A DNA stretch of 64,000 nucleotides from an uncultured Eubacteriaceae bacterium (GTDB lineage: Bacteria > Bacillota > Clostridia > Eubacteriales > Eubacteriaceae): contig CAMBHL010000003.1 of the NCBI GenBank assembly GCA_945867155.1, positions 62,001 through 126,000 of the forward strand, written 5' to 3'. Below, piece after piece: positions 51,598-60,133 of the stretch (positions are counted from its first letter, which is position 1; each line of letters opens with the position of its first letter). Under the pieces are notes generated by a model that saw only the letters and a list, made by a program, of their open reading frames with translations, did no database searches and was not told the origin of the DNA. A program made the translations under genes and the position numbers.

Positions 51598-54500
51598 CTT
51601 AATCTTACCTTATCCTCGCCAAGGATTCCTTTCAATTTTTTTATCAATCCCGGATTGGCTGTTACCCATAACGACCGAGACGCGCCGAATTTTTTGCGTT
51701 CCTGCTGGAACAGAATCAACACCGGCGTATCTCCCGGGTAAGCTTTAAGCAATGGCTTAATCCGGTTTAATTTACTTTTTTCGCTGTAATTCTGAAAGGC
51801 CAGTACCAATTTCTTCTGGGACGGCCTGTCTATACTCTTATTATACCGTGACTGCGGTTCCTGTATTGTAAAATTTTGATGTGATTTTGGCTGCCCCTGT
51901 TCTCTGACATGGGCCAATTCCTCAATGCGGTCTGCGATCACGGATACATTCATTTCTTCGTTGTAGTTGATTTTTCCATGAATCAGCACCGGTACATTTT
52001 CCCGAAGCAGCGGGCGGTAGCGTTCAAAGGCTCTCGGAAAAACGACGATTTCAATGCGGCCGAACAAATCTTCAATTGAAACAAAGGCCATTTGGTCGTT
52101 ATTTTTCGTCAGCTGAATTTTCAGGCTGTCGATCATACCGCCGACACAGACCTTGCCGCCGTCACGAATGCCGCTGGCCACCAAATCCTCGTAATTTTCC
52201 ATCATGCTGGCATTGAGATTGGTCTCGCTGGCCAGCACCCCAGTGTACCGCTCTAAAGGATGTCCCGAAACGTACAGGCCTAGAACTTCTTTCTCATGCA
52301 TGAGCTTTTCTTCTTTGCTGAAAGGCTGGGTGTCCGGAAAATGATCTCCTTCATAAGCCTTCAGCGCCCCCATATCCAGCAGAGAAACCTGACCTGAAAG
52401 CCGGTTCCGCTTTTCATCTGAGATCTGATCGAGGAGATTCTGATAGCCCATGACCATCTGAGAACGGTCGTAGTCGAGGAAATCAAAGCCGCCGGCTAAA
52501 ATCAAATTCAGGGTCACTTTTTTCGAAACCAGATGCAGATCGACCCTTTCAAAAAAATCGCTCATCGATTTGAAAGGGCCGTCTTTTTCTCTGGCCTTGA
52601 CGATTTCATCTGAAGGATGCTGCCCCATGCCCTTAATCGCACCGAAGCCGATACGAATGTAAGGCTTCCCTTCGGCATCGTATTTCACTGAAAATTTATA
52701 ATAGCTTTCATTGACATCCGGCGCCTTGATCTGAATATGGCGTTTCCGACAGTTGTCAATGTACTGGGCAATTTTCTTTTCATTGTCCATGACTGAAGAC
52801 ATCAAAGCCGCCATAAATTCAGCCGGATAATAGCATTTCAGCCAGGCTGTCTGGTAAGCGATCACCGCATAAGCCGCCGCGTGGGATTTATTGAAGGCGT
52901 ACTTGGCAAAATCTTTCATTTCTTCGTAGATCTGCCGGGCCACCGGTTCGGAAATGCCATTGGCCACCGCGCCCGGGACGGTGACTCGGCCGTTTTCATC
53001 CTTTTCGCCGTGGATAAAGACTTCTCCTTCGGCGTCCATGACGTCGCTTTTCTTTTTGGACATCGCCCGACGGACCAAATCGCTTCGTCCCATCGAAAAG
53101 CCGGCTAAATCTCTGAAAATCTGCATGACCTGTTCCTGATAAACCATACAGCCGTAGGTCACATCCAGAATCGGCTTGAGTTTCGGCGTCAAATACGTGA
53201 TGTGATCCGGATCTTTTTTGTTGGCAATGTACCTCGGGATCTGATCCATCGGTCCCGGGCGGTAAAGGGAAATCCCGGCGATGATGTCTTCAAAATGCTG
53301 GGGATTGAGTTCCCGCATAAAGGCCATCATGCCGCGGCTTTCAAGCTGGAAAATCCCCTGATCGTCTCCCGAGGCGATCAGCTGATACACTTTCGGATCT
53401 TCCATGTCAATTTGATCTAAGTCGATGTTCCGGCCAACGGTCTGCTTGATGTTGACCAAAGCGTCGTGGATCACCGTCAAAGTCCTGAGGCCGAGGAAAT
53501 CCATTTTGATCAGCCCCAGATCTTCCAGAAGGTTCATCGTGTACTGGGTGGTGATTGCATCGCCATTGCGGTACAAGGGCACGTATTCCGTCAGGGGCGC
53601 GTCTGCGATGACCACCCCTGCCGCGTGGGTCGAAGCGTGGCGGGCGAGTCCTTCGATCTGTTCTGACATGTCGAGGAGTTCTCTGACCTGGCGGTCATCC
53701 TCAGCCATTTTACGCAGGTCCGGATTTTCCTTCAGCGCTTCTTCGATGGTCACGCTCTGTCCCGGGCGCATTGGGATTTCCTTGGCCACCTTGTCGACTT
53801 CGTTATAGGACATGCCGAGAACGCGGCCCACATCCCGGACCGCGCCTCTGGCTGCCATCGTCCCGAAGGTGATGATCTGCGCTACGCGGTCTTTTCCATA
53901 TTTCCGGATGACGTAGTCGATGACTTCCTGGCGTCTTTCGTAGCAGAAATCACAGTCGATATCCGGCATGGTGACCCGTTCGGGATTTAAGAAGCGTTCA
54001 AAAATGAGATTGTATTTTAAGGGATCTAAGGTCGTGATGTCCAGGGCGTAAGCTACCAGAGAACCGGCTGCAGAGCCCCGGCCCGGCCCCACCGGAATGC
54101 CGTGGGTTTTGGCGTAGTGGATAAAGTCCCATACAACCAGAAAATAATTGTCAAAACCCATTTCGTGAATGGTTGAGAGCTCGTATTCCATCCGTTCCCG
54201 GATGGCCCGCGTCATCGGATCGTAGCGTTTGGCAATGCCTTCTTCACACAGGGCGCGCAGATACTCCCCTGCCGTGGAAAACCCTTCAGGCAGTTCAAAC
54301 TGCGGCAGATGTGCACTTTCCATATCAAAAGTGACGTGGCAGCGTTCGGCGATTTTCGCTGTATTTTCAAGAGCTTCGGGATGATCTGAAAAAAGGGCCG
54401 CCATTTCTTCCGGCGATTTAAAGTAAAACTGATCGTTGGGGTAGCGCATCCGGTCTTCTTCGTCGACGGTCGAACCGGTTCCGATGCAGAGCAGCACATC

Positions 54501-55157
54501 ATGAGCCTTGTAATCCGACTGTCTGACATAATGGCAGTCGTTGGTGGCGGCCAAAGGCACGTGGTAAGCTTCAGAGAAATGGTAAAGGGCATTTCGAACT
54601 TTTGCTTCTTCAACCAGGCCGTGATCCTGAACTTCAAGGTAAAAATGATCCGGGCCAAAAATGTCTTGATAGGTTTTTATCAATTCGAGGGCCTTGTCCA
54701 TCTGGCCATTGATAATGGCATGGGGAATTTCCCCGGAAACACAGGCGGACAAACAGATAATGCCTTCGTGATACTGTCTGAGCACTTCGTGATCCACCCG
54801 GGGTTTGTAATAAAAACCGTCGATGTAGCCCTTGGAAACGATTTTCGATAAATTGCGGTAACCCTGATTGGTTTCCGCCAGGAGAATGAGATGTCGGGAC
54901 TGGCTGTCGAGACGGCCCGACTTCTGCATCAGCCCCCTTGGCGCGATGTAGACTTCGCAGCCGATAATCGGCTTGATGCCCGCCTTCTGACAAGCCTTGT
55001 AAAAATCGATGGCGCCAAAAAGCACCCCGTGATCCGTCAGGGCAATCGCGTCCATTCCCATTTTTTTTGCAGTCTGAACATAGTCGTCGATCCGGCCAAA
55101 GCCGTCCAGCAGACTATATTCTGTATGCAAATGTAAATGTACGAATGGCGTGTTCAT
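51594..55157 (-). CDS. dnaE: DNA polymerase III alpha subunit DnaE
   Basis: Replicative DNA polymerase subunit of the DnaE class; in Firmicutes it extends primers while PolC does bulk synthesis. The 1187 residues from the ATG at 55155-55157 (AGGGG nine bases before) start with a PHP domain (FVHLHLHTEYSLLDG-type, with HLHLHTEYS), then the palm with the catalytic acidic PDIDCDF (about 395-401) and GRGSAAGSLVAYAL, fingers with tandem HhH, an OB-fold (KINYNEEMNVSVIADRIEEL) and no exonuclease domain. A longer reading frame starting at 55193 has no good ribosome-binding site. First gene of the glycolytic operon. Confidence 0.97.
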   Translation of the reverse strand: MNTPFVHLHLHTEYSLLDGFGRIDDYVQTAKKMGMDAIALTDHGVLFGAIDFYKACQKAGIKPIIGCEVYIAPRGLMQKSGRLDSQSRHLILLAETNQGYRNLSKIVSKGYIDGFYYKPRVDHEVLRQYHEGIICLSACVSGEIPHAIINGQMDKALELIKTYQDIFGPDHFYLEVQDHGLVEEAKVRNALYHFSEAYHVPLAATNDCHYVRQSDYKAHDVLLCIGTGSTVDEEDRMRYPNDQFYFKSPEEMAALFSDHPEALENTAKIAERCHVTFDMESAHLPQFELPEGFSTAGEYLRALCEEGIAKRYDPMTRAIRERMEYELSTIHEMGFDNYFLVVWDFIHYAKTHGIPVGPGRGSAAGSLVAYALDITTLDPLKYNLIFERFLNPERVTMPDIDCDFCYERRQEVIDYVIRKYGKDRVAQIITFGTMAARGAVRDVGRVLGMSYNEVDKVAKEIPMRPGQSVTIEEALKENPDLRKMAEDDRQVRELLDMSEQIEGLARHASTHAAGVVIADAPLTEYVPLYRNGDAITTQYTMNLLEDLGLIKMDFLGLRTLTVIHDALVNIKQTVGRNIDLDQIDMEDPKVYQLIASGDDQGIFQLESRGMMAFMRELNPQHFEDIIAGISLYRPGPMDQIPRYIANKKDPDHITYLTPKLKPILDVTYGCMVYQEQVMQIFRDLAGFSMGRSDLVRRAMSKKKSDVMDAEGEVFIHGEKDENGRVTVPGAVANGISEPVARQIYEEMKDFAKYAFNKSHAAAYAVIAYQTAWLKCYYPAEFMAALMSSVMDNEKKIAQYIDNCRKRHIQIKAPDVNESYYKFSVKYDAEGKPYIRIGFGAIKGMGQHPSDEIVKAREKDGPFKSMSDFFERVDLHLVSKKVTLNLILAGGFDFLDYDRSQMVMGYQNLLDQISDEKRNRLSGQVSLLDMGALKAYEGDHFPDTQPFSKEEKLMHEKEVLGLYVSGHPLERYTGVLASETNLNASMMENYEDLVASGIRDGGKVCVGGMIDSLKIQLTKNNDQMAFVSIEDLFGRIEIVVFPRAFERYRPLLRENVPVLIHGKINYNEEMNVSVIADRIEELAHVREQGQPKSHQNFTIQEPQSRYNKSIDRPSQKKLVLAFQNYSEKSKLNRIKPLLKAYPGDTPVLILFQQERKKFGASRSLWVTANPGLIKKLKGILGEDKVRLR

Positions 55158-55213
55158 GGATAAAGCCCCTGTTTCATCACTAATTTTTCCCATTTTAGTC
55201 TATATATTTCCAT

Positions 55214-55241
55214 ATTATAGCATATTCTTACCAGCTTTCAA
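55214..55241 (-). promoter_or_regulatory. Promoter of the dnaE-pfkA-pyk operon
   Basis: Minus-strand TTGAAA (55236-55241), 16 bases, TATAAT (55214-55219). The leader to the ATG is about 50 bases and shows nothing notable. Confidence 0.65.
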
Positions 55242-55274
55242 GCATTTGGCTGTCCTGGTCAAAATCGTTCCCAA

Positions 55275-55301
55275 TAAAAAAGACACTGCCGAAGCAATGC
55301 C
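55275..55301 (-). terminator. Terminator of the DUF445 gene
   Basis: Minus-strand stem GGCATTGC/GCAGTGTC (55282-55301, with two G-T pairs) capped by a TTCG tetraloop, followed by a six-T run. Confidence 0.8.
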
Positions 55302-55308
55302 TTTTGCT

Positions 55309-56193
55309 TTATACCACAAGATTTAACAGGCCCAGGATAAATCCGATCAAAGCGCCCAGGTTGATGATCACATCGAATTCTTTCTTCATCACGGAAAGCA
55401 CCATGTCTTCCAGCTCGTCCACGCTCATGCTGTCCACGGCATCGGCGACAATGTCAGAGACGCTGATCTTCGTCAGCAGGGCTTCGACGCCCCGGTCCAC
55501 CGCGGCACGGTATTTTTTCCGGATAGCTGCCCGCAGCTGTTCGTCGGAAATATCGACGCGCTCAAGCAGTGCTTCCGGTGATTTTTCGAAAAGATGATCC
55601 ACTTTTTCGCGCACCCGGGTTTCGACCAGTTCCTGTCCGTCTTCTTCGATGTAGGTGCGCATGGCCGATGCGATCGGCGCTGCCACGCTGTTCAGCATAT
55701 TATCCGTCACAAAAGCACCAACGAGACTCCCCGACAGTCTCTGCCGGATCATCGGCACGCCCTTTTCCCGGATCAGGGCTTCGTAATCCACATCTTCAAG
55801 AGAACGCATAACAGATGCTGTAATTTCTGAAGTGACTCTGCTTTTAAGATCCTGGACGGCTATCTCTGATTTTTTGGCTTTAACCGCCATGTCTTCGATG
55901 GAACAGTTCAAAAGTCCTTCGATCTGATCGACCATAGCGTCTTCAAACTCCGGCTCGACCATGCGGCTGACGATCGCCTCCTTTGTGATCAGCCGCTTTG
56001 CGATGACATCGCCGGCCTTTCTGGCCAGGCGCTTCCGTCCTTTGGGAATGGCCCCTGGCGTAAAGGGCAGACGATGGCCGAAAAGACGCACTTCTTTTTT
56101 CGGGAAGAAGAGCATTTTAACGGCGATGAAATTCGTGAAATAGCCAATAAGTGCCCCGATCAGTGGGCCTGATATTATTTTAAGTACGTGCAT
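55309..56193 (-). CDS. DUF445 family membrane protein
   Basis: Conserved membrane protein (DUF445, YheB-like) of unknown function. The 294 residues have a hydrophobic N-terminus (about 5-25) with GALIGYFTNFIAVKMLFFP, a central amphipathic, charged helical region with repeated segments, and a C-terminal hydrophobic anchor (LGALIGFILGLLNLVV). Both ends are typical of the family. GGAGG precedes the ATG by six bases. It lies 51 bases downstream of nadA on the same strand and may be partly co-transcribed; a TATAAT lies in that gap without a good -35. Confidence 0.9.
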   Translation of the reverse strand: MHVLKIISGPLIGALIGYFTNFIAVKMLFFPKKEVRLFGHRLPFTPGAIPKGRKRLARKAGDVIAKRLITKEAIVSRMVEPEFEDAMVDQIEGLLNCSIEDMAVKAKKSEIAVQDLKSRVTSEITASVMRSLEDVDYEALIREKGVPMIRQRLSGSLVGAFVTDNMLNSVAAPIASAMRTYIEEDGQELVETRVREKVDHLFEKSPEALLERVDISDEQLRAAIRKKYRAAVDRGVEALLTKISVSDIVADAVDSMSVDELEDMVLSVMKKEFDVIINLGALIGFILGLLNLVV

Positions 56194-56244
56194 AATGCCT
56201 CCAAATTCAAATCATTTGGGCCATTATAACACAAAAATTTAACT

Positions 56245-57162
56245 TTATTGACCGAATTCCACCATGCGGTCAATCGCCGCCCGGGATTCTTCGATCGTGG
56301 TTTCCGGCAGGTCGATCACTTCGCCGCCGTCGCCTGCCACGCTGTGATACACGTCCATCAAGGTTGTGGCCTTCATGTTCATGCACACGCACATTTTCGA
56401 TAAGGGGTAGAACCGTTTTTCAGGATGCGCAAACTGAAGGTGCTGGACAATGCTGTTTTCGGTGCCGATCACAAATGATTTGCTGTCGCTTTCCGCAGCG
56501 TATTTCATGATTCCCGTGGTGCTGCCGACGTAATCGGCCTGTTCCGACACTTCCGTCAAACATTCCGGATGGACGAGAATTTCCGCGTCCGGGTGTTCTT
56601 TTCGGGCCCGCTTGACGTCGTCGAGGGTCATGCGGCAGTGGGTCGGGCAGCCGCCGTTGAAAAATTTAAAGGTTTTTTCCGGCACCTGTTTCTGCACCCA
56701 GGTTCCCAGATGACAGTCCGGCACAAATAAAATTTTGTCTGCGGACATCTTTTTAATAATCTTCACCGCAGAAGACGAGGTGACAATCATATCGGTTTCC
56801 CGTTTAAAGTCCGCCGTCGTATTGATATAAGCGACCACGGCGTAATCCGGATACTTTTCTTTTAAACGGATTAAGTCCTGGCGGTTCATCTGGGCCGCCA
56901 TTGGGCAGGCGGCCAGCGGATTGGCCAGCACGACCTGTTTTTCCGGAGACAGCACCTTGCAGGTTTCCGCCATAAAACGCACGCCGCACATGACAATGTT
57001 CTGGTGGGAATCTTTGGCGGCCTGGACGGCAAGGCCGTAGGAATCGCCCACGTAGTCGGCCACTTCCCAGATATCCTGACTCTGATAAGCGTGAGCCAAA
57101 ATGCACACGTCTTTTTCTTTTTTAAGTTTGATGATTTTTTCCTGAAGCTCTTGAATTTTCAA
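56245..57162 (-). CDS. nadA: Quinolinate synthase NadA
   Basis: [4Fe-4S] enzyme that condenses iminoaspartate with dihydroxyacetone phosphate to quinolinate. The 305 residues begin at TTG (57160-57162), chosen because AAGGGGGAG precedes it and because the product then has family length; the longer frame lacks this. The three cluster cysteines are visible in MCGVRFMAETCKV (first Cys), HPECLTEV and KMCVCMNM. Other signatures are LAHAYQ near the start and the GSTTGIMKYA motif. Divergent from nadB across a 193-base region with paired TTGTCA repeats. Confidence 0.96.
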   Translation of the reverse strand: MKIQELQEKIIKLKKEKDVCILAHAYQSQDIWEVADYVGDSYGLAVQAAKDSHQNIVMCGVRFMAETCKVLSPEKQVVLANPLAACPMAAQMNRQDLIRLKEKYPDYAVVAYINTTADFKRETDMIVTSSSAVKIIKKMSADKILFVPDCHLGTWVQKQVPEKTFKFFNGGCPTHCRMTLDDVKRARKEHPDAEILVHPECLTEVSEQADYVGSTTGIMKYAAESDSKSFVIGTENSIVQHLQFAHPEKRFYPLSKMCVCMNMKATTLMDVYHSVAGDGGEVIDLPETTIEESRAAIDRMVEFGQ

Positions 57163-57205
57163 AGGATTCTCCCCCTTAAATATTTTTCGATTCAATAATC
57201 GTTTT

Positions 57206-57235
57206 ATTATACGCACACTTCTTTCTGATTGTCAA
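57206..57235 (-). promoter_or_regulatory. Promoter of nadA
   Basis: Minus-strand TTGACA (57230-57235), 18 bases, TATAAT (57206-57211). The -35 overlaps the first TTGTCA repeat of the putative NiaR operator. Confidence 0.7.
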
Positions 57236-57284
57236 TCCTGTTGTCAATTGCATTGTTAATTTTAATTTGTCAGCTGTCTTGTCA
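57229..57284. promoter_or_regulatory. Putative NiaR operators in the nadA/nadB intergenic region
   Basis: Four TTGTCA elements at 57229-57234, 57241-57246, 57267-57272 and 57279-57284, arranged as two pairs with exactly 12 bases from start to start in each pair. The first overlaps the nadA -35 and the fourth is the nadB -35. NiaR, encoded downstream of nadC, is the natural candidate to bind; its known operators in other Firmicutes were not compared. Confidence 0.6.
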
Positions 57285-57307
57285 GATTTTGAGCGGTGTG
57301 CTATACT
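57279..57307 (+). promoter_or_regulatory. Promoter of nadB-nadC-niaR
   Basis: TTGTCA (57279-57284), 17 bases, TATACT (57302-57307), followed by AGGAAG before the nadB ATG at 57356. Confidence 0.7.
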
Positions 57308-57355
57308 CATTATCAATTTCAAAAAATACTCAAAAGTTAGGAAGTTACCCATCCC

Positions 57356-58702
57356 ATGGAAAAAACAGATATTCTCATCGTCGGCAGCGGATGCTCCGGC
57401 CTTTACGCCGCATTAAACCTGCCTGAAAACCGAAAAATCACAATTATCTCCAAATCTGATTTGGAGAGCAATGATTCGTTTCTCGCTCAGGGCGGCATCT
57501 GTATGCTGAAAAACGATGACGATTACGACAGCTACTTCGAAGACACGATGAAGGCCGGGCATTATGAAAACGACAAAAAATCCGTCGAGATCATGATCCG
57601 TTCTTCCCAGGACGTCATCCGGGACCTGGTGGATTACGGTGTGGCCTTTGCCCGGGATGAAAACGGCCAGTTCCTCTTCACCCGGGAAGGGGCTCACTCT
57701 CACCACCGCATCCTGTTCCACGAAGATATCACGGGAAAAGAAATCACTCGCCATCTCCTCGCTGCGGCGAAAGCCAAGCCGAATATCACGCTGTACGAAT
57801 ACACGACGCTCCTTGATATTGTCGAAAAAGACAATGTGTGCTACGGCGGGCTCGTCCAGAAGCAAAACAGCCACCTCGAAATCATTCAGGCCGACACGAC
57901 CATTTTGGCCACTGGGGGCGTCGGCGGCCTCTTTCAGCACTCTACCAATTACCGCCATCTCACCGGTGACGGTCTCGCGATCGCCCTGCGCCATCACATT
58001 CAGCTTAAAAACATCGATTATATTCAAATTCACCCGACGACCTTTTACGACCCTGATGAAACGAAGCGTTCATTTCTCATTTCAGAGTCCGTCAGGGGTG
58101 AAGGCGCCAAACTGTACGGCAAAGATATGCAGCGCTTTGTCTACGAGCTGTTGCCTCGGGATGTACTGTCCAAAGCCATTTACAAAAAAATGGAAGCCGA
58201 TCACACCAAGCACGTCTGGGAAGATCTCAAGCCGATTCCAAAGGACGAACTGGAAAGCCATTTTCCAAATATCCTGAAACACTGCGAAGAAAAAGGATAC
58301 GATCCCGAAGAAGAATGTATTCCGATTGTGCCGGCCCAGCACTATTTCATGGGCGGCATTGACGTCAATTATGAAAGCAAAACGTCAATGGAAAATCTCT
58401 ACGCTGTCGGCGAAACCGCGTGCAACGGCGTCCACGGCAAAAACCGTCTGGCCAGCAATTCCCTGCTGGAATCCCTCGTTTTCGCCAAAAGGGCTGCTGC
58501 CGACATCATCGAAAACGGCGCCGTTCTCCCTGACGGCGACAGCTTCGAAAACTTGGTTCAGGCCCTGCCTTTAAACTATTACGTCAACACGAAGCAGGTC
58601 GAAAAAAATTACCATCAGCTCGTCAAGAAGGCGATCCAGGCGCAGCGCGATGCCCGGGATGATCAAGACGCCCATGAAAATTTTGCTTTTAACCGATTCT
58701 AA
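57356..58702 (+). CDS. nadB: L-aspartate oxidase NadB
   Basis: FAD enzyme that oxidises aspartate to iminoaspartate for NadA. The 448 residues start with the dinucleotide-binding motif ILIVGSGCSGLYAAL, followed by SNDSFLAQGGI, FTREGAHSHHRILF and the active-site region RGEGAKLYG; ASNSLLESLVFAKRAA is conserved near the C-terminus. It is about 90 residues shorter than E. coli NadB, lacking most of the C-terminal helical extension, as in several clostridial forms. In anaerobes fumarate rather than oxygen is probably the acceptor. First gene of nadB-nadC-niaR. Confidence 0.95.
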   Translation: MEKTDILIVGSGCSGLYAALNLPENRKITIISKSDLESNDSFLAQGGICMLKNDDDYDSYFEDTMKAGHYENDKKSVEIMIRSSQDVIRDLVDYGVAFARDENGQFLFTREGAHSHHRILFHEDITGKEITRHLLAAAKAKPNITLYEYTTLLDIVEKDNVCYGGLVQKQNSHLEIIQADTTILATGGVGGLFQHSTNYRHLTGDGLAIALRHHIQLKNIDYIQIHPTTFYDPDETKRSFLISESVRGEGAKLYGKDMQRFVYELLPRDVLSKAIYKKMEADHTKHVWEDLKPIPKDELESHFPNILKHCEEKGYDPEEECIPIVPAQHYFMGGIDVNYESKTSMENLYAVGETACNGVHGKNRLASNSLLESLVFAKRAAADIIENGAVLPDGDSFENLVQALPLNYYVNTKQVEKNYHQLVKKAIQAQRDARDDQDAHENFAFNRF

Positions 58703-58713
58703 GGAGACGCACC

Positions 58714-59592
58714 ATGTTAGATCCCATTACCTTAAAATTAAATATTGATCCCCTTGTCCTTCAGGCTCTGAAAGAAGACATTCCCGAAGAAGACGTATCG
58801 ACGAACGCCGTCATGCCAGAAAGTGTTTCCGGGCACGTCGATCTCATCGCCAAGGCCCCGGGCATCATCTGCGGCCTTCAGGTCTTTGAACGGGTCTTTA
58901 CCCTGTTAGATCCCGCTACCACTGTGGATTTCAAGGTTCAAGACGGCGATGCCGTCGAAGCCGGCACCCTGCTGGGCGTCGTTCACGGCGATATCCGCGT
59001 CCTCTTGTCCGGGGAACGGGTGGCCCTCAACTACCTGCAGCGAATGAGCGGCATCGCGACCAACGCTCACCGCATGAGCGCTCTCCTCGAAGGTACCGGC
59101 ATCACGCTGCTGGACACCCGGAAGACCACACCGAACAACCGCATCTTCGAAAAATACGCCGTCCGCACTGGAGGCGGCCGCAATCACCGGACGAACCTGT
59201 CTGACTGCGTCATGCTCAAGGACAACCACATCGACGCCGCAGGTTCTGTTAAAAAAGCGGTCTCCATGGCACGCCAATACGCTTCTTTCGTGCGGAAAAT
59301 CGAAGTGGAAACTGAAACCCTTGACATGGTCAAAGACGCTGTCGAAGCCGGTGCGGACATCATCATGCTCGACAACATGGATCACGACACCATGGCCAAA
59401 GCTATCGCCATCATCGGCCGCCGGGCCAAGATCGAAATTTCCGGCAACGTCACCGCAGAGAAAATCGAAGCAATCAAGGATTTGGATGTGGACTACATCT
59501 CCAGCGGCGCCCTGACCCACTCTTCCCCGATCCTGGATATTTCCCTCAAACACCTGTCACCCGACGGAAAAGGAGATGCCTATGAAAGGTGA
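58714..59592 (+). CDS. nadC: Nicotinate-nucleotide pyrophosphorylase (quinolinate phosphoribosyltransferase)
   Basis: Converts quinolinate and PRPP to nicotinate mononucleotide. The 292 residues show the family N-terminal sequence ALKEDIPEEDVSTNAV, the conserved VALNYLQRMSGIAT, the DTRKTTP motif (about 132-138) and KDNHI (about 168), with the catalytic Lys and Arg residues. AAGGAG precedes the ATG. It lies 11 bases after nadB and overlaps the start of niaR. Completes the three-step de novo NAD pathway with NadA and NadB. Confidence 0.97.
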   Translation: MLDPITLKLNIDPLVLQALKEDIPEEDVSTNAVMPESVSGHVDLIAKAPGIICGLQVFERVFTLLDPATTVDFKVQDGDAVEAGTLLGVVHGDIRVLLSGERVALNYLQRMSGIATNAHRMSALLEGTGITLLDTRKTTPNNRIFEKYAVRTGGGRNHRTNLSDCVMLKDNHIDAAGSVKKAVSMARQYASFVRKIEVETETLDMVKDAVEAGADIIMLDNMDHDTMAKAIAIIGRRAKIEISGNVTAEKIEAIKDLDVDYISSGALTHSSPILDISLKHLSPDGKGDAYER

Positions 59593-60127
59593 AGCGCGCC
59601 GAAAGGAAATCTTCCGTCTGCTTCAGGGCAGTGACCGCCCGATTTCAGGCTCGGCCCTCGCCAAACGCCTTTCGGTAAGCCGTCAGGTCATCGTCCAGGA
59701 CATCGCGCTCATGCGCCGGGGAGGCACGGCGATCCTGTCCACCACGAAAGGCTATGCTGTCCAGAGCAGCGGTGCCTATTCCAAGGTCTTTAAAGTCCGC
59801 CACTCTGATGAACAGACCGAAGAAGAACTCAACACCATCGTCGATCTCGGCGGCCGGGTGGAAGATGTATTTGTCTATCACCGGGTTTACGGCGTCCTGC
59901 GTGCAAACCTCAATATCCGCTCCCGCCTCGACGTCCAGCAGTATTTAAAGCGCATCGCCGACGGCTCGTCCACTCTGCTCAAAAACACGACATCAGGCTA
60001 TCACTACCACACGGTTTCTGCGGATTCCAAAGAAATTCTGGATCTCATTCTTAAAGCCCTTGACAAAAAAGGCTTTCTCGCGAAGCTTCAGGATTACGAA
60101 CCCGTCGACTTCTGGGCCGAATCCTGA
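59582..60127 (+). CDS. niaR: Transcription repressor NiaR (HTH plus 3H domain)
   Basis: Nicotinate-sensing repressor of NAD biosynthesis genes in Firmicutes. The 181 residues have an N-terminal HTH_11 domain (about 5-60) with ISGSALAKRLSVSRQVIVQDI and a C-terminal 3H domain with His residues in VYHRVYGVL and GYHYHTVSA, which give the name. The ATG at 59582 has AGGAG eight bases before it; the ATG at 59576 lies within that site. It is the last gene of nadB-nadC-niaR and overlaps nadC. Likely binds the TTGTCA repeats upstream and so represses both nadA and its own operon. Confidence 0.92.
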   Translation: MKGEARRKEIFRLLQGSDRPISGSALAKRLSVSRQVIVQDIALMRRGGTAILSTTKGYAVQSSGAYSKVFKVRHSDEQTEEELNTIVDLGGRVEDVFVYHRVYGVLRANLNIRSRLDVQQYLKRIADGSSTLLKNTTSGYHYHTVSADSKEILDLILKALDKKGFLAKLQDYEPVDFWAES

Positions 60128-60133
60128 GACCGT

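Noticed and set aside
57413..58033. Open frame of 206 codons on the minus strand inside nadB
   Set aside because: Antisense to the conserved FAD-binding region of nadB; composition follows the codon pattern of nadB.
58906..59553. Open frame of 215 codons on the minus strand inside nadC
   Set aside because: Antisense of a high-GC gene, where long antisense frames are expected. No supporting signals.
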